Below are positions 59,659-64,000 of a DNA stretch of 64,000 nt, in pieces. The translations under genes were made by a program, and so were the position numbers. The stretch is taken from the IMG/VR virus record IMGVR_UViG_3300025674_000019, positions 1-64,000 of that record; one strand, given 5' to 3'. A model generated the notes under the pieces. The model was not told where the DNA came from, searched no databases, and worked only from the letters and a program-made list of their open reading frames with translations. How positions within the stretch are numbered: position 1 is the stretch's first letter; each line of letters starts with the position of its first letter. The stretch is from a virus.

Positions 59659-61788
59659 CTACTTCTTTCTTTTAGCTTTGCCTTTGGACTTGCGCTCTAG
59701 GGCTGCGCGCAACGCTGGAATACCTACAGCTGCAGCGCCGGTAGCTGCAAGAGCGCCTCCGACTGTATATGGGTTATCAACTGCGTAGTTGCTAGCGCTA
59801 CGTAGGCCGCGCATAGCGCTATCTCCTAGTGATGACCCAGTTGCGGCTAAGTACCTTCCAGCCTGGCCTAGTAGGTTAGCTTCATCAGAAAAAGGCGTAG
59901 TCAGTGTTTGCTGTACGCTCTCAGCTGCACTGTCTATTGGGCTTCTATCTCTGTTATAGAGGTATAGAGCTGTGCCTAGACCAGTAGCGCCTACTGCAGC
60001 TTTACCCGCATCGCCAGCGGCCGCGCGTAAGGCTTGCTCTTGAGCATCTAAAAGATCCCTAGAGTACTGCTCCTGGGCTGTATTGAACTGCTGGGTATAC
60101 TCATCTTTGACCTGCTTTCGGGTGCTCTTGGTCTTTGCTTGACCCTTAAGCTCCTTTAGCTGTTGCTTCAAGAAATCTCTTCTAGACTGGTCACCAGCGG
60201 AGAGGGTTTTTTGGCTAACTAAGTCCTTAAGATCTTTCTCCATGCGCTGAACTTGCCTTGTAGCCTTATCCCTGCGCTTTACTACTTCTTCAGCTACTGC
60301 TTTAGTGTCTTCAGCTAGGTTCTTTGGGGCTGATTTCCCTGCTGCCCTTAGGCGGCCTGCAGCCGTATACCGCTTTGCTAGCATATCTAAGAGGCTAGCA
60401 GTCTTTGGCATCTCAGGGGCTACAGGCTGAGAGATATTAACCTGGCCAAGTAGCTGAGGGGCAGCAGCCTGGGCTTCTTCAGCGCTGTACCCCATGTTAG
60501 TGAGGTAAGCCACGATCTCGTTGTAGCTCTGGTTGTAGGCTTCTAGCTGCTTGTCGTACTCAAGTTGCTCTGGAGTTTTATCCGGAATGGCTTCAACCTG
60601 AGGGGCCGCTGCTTCTGGGCTAGCATACATTTGGCTGTACGCTGAGTACACCTCTTCTGGGCTGTAACCCATGGAGATATAATCTTCTGGGCTGTAGGTT
60701 TGTACCTGAGGCTCGTAGCCCATAGACGAGTAGCCCTGCTGGGTGTCGAAGGTAACCTCTGGCTCATAGCCCATAGAAGCGTACTGGTCTTGGGAGTAAG
60801 AGGGCTCTGCCTCGTAAGCCATGTTGATGTAGTCTTCTGGGCTGTAAGTCTGAACCTCGGGCTCGTAACCCATAGTCTCATACTCTGAAGGAGCAGAGCT
60901 AAACATGTAGTTCTGCATAGTCTCTTTAGGTGCGTAGTAATTAGCCATGCCGTCGGCGGGCTCTGGCTGGTACTCCTCCAGATCTTCATTCTCGTACATG
61001 GGCTCGTAGTCAGAGACTGCGGCCAGCTTAAAGAGGTCTCTAGCGGACCGAAATCTGTTGCTACTACCCATAATAACTATCTCCATTGATGACTGCTTAA
61101 TAAGTGAACTCGCAGCGAGGTTAAGGGCTCTCATGGCCTGAAGTCGTTGGTGATCCGCCTGCTCGGCAGCGTTAAGTACTCTGCCCATACGCTTCTCTAG
61201 GTACTCCCTGTCCGAGAGTAGCCGCTTATTCTTACGCCTAGAGACCCGCTCTACTATGTTTTTTATATCTCTGTACTCACCGACTCCTTGACCTAGGAGC
61301 CTTTGGTCTACGTACACGCTGGAGTTACGGTCCCACTTCTGATTGCCTAACTCAGCTGCGGCATATCCAGGGTCGTAAAACACACCGCCGCCAACTGATG
61401 GCGCGCGCCTATCAGCGGGGTCTGTCCAACCATGAGTTCGCAATGCTGCAGTTACAACCCTCGATTGAGTGCCTGGGACAGAGTACGTTTGGCTAATCCC
61501 CTGCTGTATCTGAGCGATGCCCTTGCCAGTAGCAGAGGGGGCTGCCGGAGGAGGAGTAAGGTTCTCCTTGAGAGGGGCTGGCTCAGGCTTTCCTAATGGT
61601 ACCGCTACTTGAGGCTCTGGCTCTCCCATAGGTACTGGAGGTGCAAGCGCCTGGTTGGGTTGCGCGGGCATATCATCTTTGAGACCGGGCTCTTGCATCG
61701 CGCTATTATTCTGGCGCCCGATCTCCTGAGCAAGTTTCTCATCCTGCTCATGATCATAAGGATCGCCGTCCATAGTAAGGTAAGGCAT
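59659..61788 (-). CDS. Repeat-rich virion protein with glycine-zipper C-terminus
   Basis: The 709-residue protein has a Pro/Gln-rich N-terminus and a helical segment around residue 180-230. A tandem repeat region (about 290-400) follows, in which units with MGYEPE, YSPEDYI and related Tyr/Glu/Ser/Gln patterns recur at least six times. A coiled coil comes after (470-590), and a Gly/Ala-rich membrane-like segment (GGALAATGAAAVGIPAL) lies before the basic tail (KSKGKAKRKK). An internal or ejected virion protein is likely by composition. No enzymatic motif is visible. Confidence 0.7.
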   Translation of the reverse strand: MPYLTMDGDPYDHEQDEKLAQEIGRQNNSAMQEPGLKDDMPAQPNQALAPPVPMGEPEPQVAVPLGKPEPAPLKENLTPPPAAPSATGKGIAQIQQGISQTYSVPGTQSRVVTAALRTHGWTDPADRRAPSVGGGVFYDPGYAAAELGNQKWDRNSSVYVDQRLLGQGVGEYRDIKNIVERVSRRKNKRLLSDREYLEKRMGRVLNAAEQADHQRLQAMRALNLAASSLIKQSSMEIVIMGSSNRFRSARDLFKLAAVSDYEPMYENEDLEEYQPEPADGMANYYAPKETMQNYMFSSAPSEYETMGYEPEVQTYSPEDYINMAYEAEPSYSQDQYASMGYEPEVTFDTQQGYSSMGYEPQVQTYSPEDYISMGYSPEEVYSAYSQMYASPEAAAPQVEAIPDKTPEQLEYDKQLEAYNQSYNEIVAYLTNMGYSAEEAQAAAPQLLGQVNISQPVAPEMPKTASLLDMLAKRYTAAGRLRAAGKSAPKNLAEDTKAVAEEVVKRRDKATRQVQRMEKDLKDLVSQKTLSAGDQSRRDFLKQQLKELKGQAKTKSTRKQVKDEYTQQFNTAQEQYSRDLLDAQEQALRAAAGDAGKAAVGATGLGTALYLYNRDRSPIDSAAESVQQTLTTPFSDEANLLGQAGRYLAATGSSLGDSAMRGLRSASNYAVDNPYTVGGALAATGAAAVGIPALRAALERKSKGKAKRKK

Positions 61789-61856
61789 AGTAACTCCTGA
61801 GAGTATGTCTTTATAAATGTTATGAAGAAGGATAATAGCGGGAAAGTAAAGAGAGT

Positions 61857-61889
61857 GTCCTCCCTATAATTAGGCAAAGAGAGGAGGAC
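61857..61889 (+). promoter_or_regulatory. Hairpin hiding the ribosome binding site of 61893
   Basis: GTCCTCC (61857-61863) pairs perfectly with GGAGGAC (61883-61889), which contains the ribosome binding site of the gene at 61893. The 19-base loop contains TATAAT (61865-61870). The mRNA could shut off its own translation until the stem opens. Confidence 0.45.
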
Positions 61890-61892
61890 TGT

Positions 61893-62528
61893 ATGTGGTC
61901 TGATAAGGGTAAACGTTCGTGGCTGGCCAGCTTTGTGTTCCTGACACTCGTGGTTGGCCTTATATTCTTTCTAACCTTCCTAGAGGTTCCTGATAAAAAT
62001 AAAGACCTCATCACCAGCATTATAGGGATGATCGTCGGCAGCATCAGCACTGTGATCTCGATCTTTGTAGGTAGAGATCCGGATGATGTCAAAGACCTAA
62101 AAGAGGCTATACAAGAGCTTAACAGTGACCGTAATGCGCTCATAGAGAGGCTGCGAGACGCCCAGCTAGATAAAGAGACTCTGCGCAAGCAGCTTGAGGC
62201 ACTACAGACTCAGGTGATTGAGAGGCTCAGTATCTTTGTTGGAGAACACAGGCTAGCCGAAGTGGGCGGAGCAGACATACAGTTAAGCCCAGAGGTAGAG
62301 CGCTGGATGCCTAAGCCGCACGAGACGCCCATGCCTAACTCGGTAAGTCCGCTACCACGAAAGCATACTCAGCGCAACCCTACTCCTCCGGTGCCCTCTG
62401 GAGGCAGAGTCCCCTCAACGCAGCCTCCAGGGTCTAGCCCGGCGGTCCAGCCTCAAAAAGCTCCTAAGCCAGAGAAGCAAGAGCCCCTTGATGATTGGAT
62501 GGATCTCTTTGGTAAGCCAGAGGACTAG
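61893..62528 (+). CDS. Two-helix membrane protein with coiled coil, holin-like topology
   Basis: The 211-residue protein has two hydrophobic helices (about 10-29, LASFVFLTLVVGLIFFLTF, and 38-60, with IIGMIVGSISTVISIFVG). A coiled coil follows (DLKEAIQELNSDRNALIERL onward to about 115), then a Pro-rich, probably flexible C-terminal tail. The second helix resembles the small GxxxGS-type segment of several phage holins, but the long cytoplasmic extension is unusual. It precedes another small membrane protein. No endolysin is nearby, so a lysis function is a suggestion only. Confidence 0.68.
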   Translation: MWSDKGKRSWLASFVFLTLVVGLIFFLTFLEVPDKNKDLITSIIGMIVGSISTVISIFVGRDPDDVKDLKEAIQELNSDRNALIERLRDAQLDKETLRKQLEALQTQVIERLSIFVGEHRLAEVGGADIQLSPEVERWMPKPHETPMPNSVSPLPRKHTQRNPTPPVPSGGRVPSTQPPGSSPAVQPQKAPKPEKQEPLDDWMDLFGKPED

Positions 62529-62533
62529 CCTAT

Positions 62534-62554
62534 CCTTTGGTCTTTAACCAGGGG
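62534..62554 (+). promoter_or_regulatory. Hairpin overlapping the ribosome binding site of 62564
   Basis: CCTTTGGT (62534-62541) can pair with ACCAGGGG (62547-62554), with two G-U pairs and a five-base loop. The 3' arm includes the start of the GGGGAGG binding site of the next gene, again suggesting translational control. Confidence 0.35.
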
Positions 62555-62563
62555 AGGCTAATC

Positions 62564-62659
62564 ATGGATGTAATACTTCCAGTATCTGTACTGGCTGCCG
62601 CCTACTGCAGCATTATTCTAGAAGCTGTTAAAGAGTACCGTAGGCGGTCTGAAAGCTAA
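62564..62659 (+). CDS. Very small membrane protein, 31 residues
   Basis: ATG 62564 follows GGGGAGG with a good spacing. The product has one hydrophobic helix (VILPVSVLAAAYCSIILEAV) and a basic end (EYRRRSES). It may be a short membrane peptide acting with the preceding two-helix protein. It is too short for most gene calls. Confidence 0.55.
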   Translation: MDVILPVSVLAAAYCSIILEAVKEYRRRSES

Positions 62660-62668
62660 AAAATAGAG

Positions 62669-63151
62669 TTACTCCTCAGAAGAGTTAACTCTACTCATAA
62701 TCTCTAGGTCCTCTGCGCTAAGAGAAGCTCTTAGGATCTTATGTAAGGCCTCCGAGTGGGGGCCTGGAACCTCCGGTTCCTGCGTCCACGCTAGCGGAGC
62801 GTCCTGAGCCTTTAATACTGGCTCTAAGTCTGGCTCTAAGCCTGTATCTAATATCTCAGGAAGAAAGTCCTCGGTATCCAGAGGAGTATCTTCCTCAGGT
62901 GTACTTTCCGGAATCCTTGCCGCGGATAATACGCCTGGGTTGAACTCACGTAATGCGATGTAGATGAGCGTACGTATAACCAGGCTAGGAGTGACCTTAA
63001 AGTCAGACTCTAACGCCAACGCATCGGCTAGGTTACCCAGTTCTTCGCGCTGAGCGCGGGTTAATCGAAAAGAAGTGACGGTAATATCGCCGTGGGCCGT
63101 AAGTTTAAGCTGTCGGTCCATATCTAACAATAGTTTTCTGGTTATCTTCAA
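62669..63151 (-). CDS. Ribbon-helix-helix-like DNA-binding protein
   Basis: The protein has 160 residues from a TTG start with GGAGG nine bases upstream. Residues 24-70 fit a ribbon-helix-helix: a strand (TVTSFRLT), a helix (RAQREELGNLADAL) and a second helix (TPSLVIRTLIYIALREF). The rest is acidic and flexible. RHH proteins bind short palindromic DNA as dimers, often cooperatively, as in centromere-binding ParG and omega proteins. The array of palindromic sites next to it is the natural candidate target. A dyad just upstream of the start (63182-63204) could serve autoregulation. Confidence 0.65.
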   Translation of the reverse strand: MKITRKLLLDMDRQLKLTAHGDITVTSFRLTRAQREELGNLADALALESDFKVTPSLVIRTLIYIALREFNPGVLSAARIPESTPEEDTPLDTEDFLPEILDTGLEPDLEPVLKAQDAPLAWTQEPEVPGPHSEALHKILRASLSAEDLEIMSRVNSSEE

Positions 63152-63181
63152 GGCTAGGAGCCTCCTCTCTCGTTTTGCATT

Positions 63182-63204
63182 ATTGCAGTACTTTAAGTAG
63201 CAAT
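63182..63204. promoter_or_regulatory. Dyad upstream of the RHH gene
   Basis: ATTGC (63182-63186) and GCAAT (63200-63204) flank TACTT-T-AAGTA (63189-63199), which shares its outer half-sites with the TACTTTCCGGAAAGTA palindromes in the array. It lies 30 bases before the start codon on the minus strand and could be an operator. Confidence 0.4.
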
Positions 63205-63295
63205 ATCAGATTGTATTATGTGTAGTTTAGCATACTTAAGTCTAAAATACAAAAGTTCAGTGTCGATACTTTCCGGAAAATAGATGTTCAGTAGT

Positions 63296-63319
63296 AAAAT
63301 GCATTACGTAATGCATTTT
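63296..63319. repeat. Perfect 24-base palindrome
   Basis: Arms AAAATGCATTAC and GTAATGCATTTT join without spacer at ACGT. It is AT-rich and could be a dimeric binding site or a cruciform in the origin-like region. It lies just before the first TGCTACATCTA repeat. Confidence 0.6.
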
Positions 63320-63387
63320 TGCTACATCTAGGTTACACACACATGTAACTAAACGTCGTAGACTGTATACAATTTCTGCTACATCTA
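63320..63387 (+). repeat. Direct repeat TGCTACATCTA, two copies
   Basis: Exact copies at 63320-63330 and 63377-63387, with an inverted repeat GTTACA/TGTAAC (63332-63349) between them. Both lie inside the non-coding array and do not match the TACTTTCCG unit, so a second binding protein is possible. Confidence 0.5.
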
Positions 63388-63554
63388 TGTATACTTTCCG
63401 TTTTTCCGTTATACTTTCCGGAAAATAGGTCTGAATAATATCATACACTTAACTGTACTTTCCGTTTTTTCCGCCTATTTTCCGAAATGGATTTCCTTTT
63501 TAATATCATATAGTTACAGCGAAAAATGGCCTACTTTCCGTTTTTTTCGGAAAA

Positions 63555-63570
63555 TACCTATATATAGGTA
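63555..63570. repeat. Palindrome TACCTATATATAGGTA
   Basis: Perfect 16-base palindrome directly after the half-site at 63548-63556. A related stretch with ATATATAGGTATATA occurs near 63811-63825. AT-rich, easily melted DNA between the left and right modules of the array fits a replication-origin unwinding element. Confidence 0.45.
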
Positions 63571-64000
63571 CTGAGCCCTACTTTTTTTTTCACTCGCCAA
63601 AGGGGCCCGTGAGGGGTACTAAAAATAGTTTAATTTTTTTACTTCCTGTATAGGTGTTCAGGTGAGTATATATCGTACTACCTACTGTAATAACCCTTAG
63701 CTTTGGACTTAGGCTTAAGTTTGCATGTAAGGGCAGTAGTTGGACTCCAGAGTATACACAAAGAGTCAACAACTAACTTAAAAAACCAGTAATTCCCTCG
63801 CGCGTAACGTATATATAGGTATATAAGTATTTCCCTGAAAAAGAGGAAAATAGGGTAAAATAGGGGCTAACCCCATAGAATCACTGGGAAAATACTTTCC
63901 GGAAAGTATAAACAGAAAACGGAAAGTAGCCGTAAGTCTATGTAATTGTTAAGATCTATTTTCCGGAAAGTATGGACCAAAAACGGAAAGTATACATAGA

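Larger units (their letters stand above)
63267..63992. repeat. Phased array of TACTTTCCG half-sites and palindromes
   Basis: In this 849-base stretch without genes (63152-64000) I count palindromes TACTTTCCGGAAAATA at 63267-63282 and 63412-63427, TACTTTCCGGAAAGTA at 63893-63908, and TATTTTCCGGAAAGTA at 63957-63972. Half-sites are at 63392, 63456, 63476, 63532 and 63548, and in opposite orientation at 63920 and 63984. In four modules a half-site starts exactly 20 bases from the matching half of its neighbour. The orientation mirrors between the left and right parts. This looks like an origin, partition site or operator array. It continues to the right edge, so its full length is unknown. Confidence 0.7.

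Noticed and set aside
63257-63772. Two minus-strand ORFs of about 60 residues within the right-end AT-rich region
   Set aside because: They cross the palindrome array, lack ribosome binding sites and have biased composition. The DNA is better explained as a control region.
63267-63992. CRISPR array
   Set aside because: Units are 9-16 base palindromes with irregular gaps and mixed orientation, not long direct repeats with uniform spacers, and no cas genes accompany them.

Overview
The window is a continuous, gene-dense stretch of a large tailed bacteriophage genome, most likely a contractile-tailed (myovirus-type) phage. Evidence includes a large terminase, a portal protein, a tape-measure gene preceded by a frameshifted tail-assembly-chaperone pair, gp25-like and baseplate-J-like wedge proteins, and a hub protein. 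It also carries its own replication machinery and nucleotide metabolism (ThyX, B12-type ribonucleotide reductase, dCMP deaminase). The standard genetic code, strong AGGAG-type ribosome binding sites and many ATGA/TAATG overlaps fit a bacterial host. The host cannot be named from sequence alone. No tRNA, major capsid, endolysin or integrase gene was recognised.

Layout. 1-0.6 kb: end of a plus-strand gene and its terminator. 0.6-2.6 kb (minus): a small gene and the portal. 2.7-8.9 kb (mostly plus): SNF2-like helicase, two PD-(D/E)XK Fe-S nucleases, a ParB-like protein, an SSB-like protein, and on the minus strand a sigma factor. 8.9-15.3 kb: primase-helicase and a family A DNA polymerase with an N-terminal UDG-like domain. 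15.4-17.1 kb (minus): terminase. 17.1-19.9 kb: MoxR-type AAA ATPase and DinG-like helicase. 19.9-22.2 kb (minus): two probable virion proteins. 22.2-29.2 kb (plus): a metallopeptidase-like/VWA protein, a Cys-rich protein, a retron-like reverse transcriptase with a YCDN active site, and three genes of unknown function. 29.25-30.02 kb: a self-contained unit with its own promoter and terminator, packed with perfect hairpins, likely a large structured RNA, although it also contains an ORF with a good ribosome binding site. 30.0-49.3 kb (minus): the tail and baseplate operon, interrupted by a plus-strand RuvC-like resolvase and containing a second sigma-like protein. 49.3-53.9 kb: small accessory genes, glycine-zipper membrane proteins and a promoter-to-terminator cassette. 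53.9-56.8 kb (minus): DUF3310 protein, ribonucleotide reductase, ThyX. 56.8-62.7 kb: a fibre-like protein, another glycine-zipper protein, dCMP deaminase, a repeat-rich virion protein and two small membrane proteins. 62.7-64 kb: a ribbon-helix-helix-like protein followed by a non-coding AT-rich region with a highly ordered array of TACTTTCCG half-sites, running off the right edge.

How it fits together. Replication (helicase, primase, polymerase, SSB, nucleases, RuvC) is fed by phage-encoded dNTP synthesis. One typical sigma factor and one divergent sigma-like protein suggest phase-specific transcription. A bipartite promoter (GCAAAAC, 16-nt spacer, CATAAGAATATG) occurs identically in front of the structured-RNA unit and the 52.5-kb cassette. 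The right-end array with its neighbouring DNA-binding protein looks like an origin, a centromere-like site or a control region. The least explained parts are the reverse-transcriptase operon with the structured RNA downstream of it, and the right-end array.
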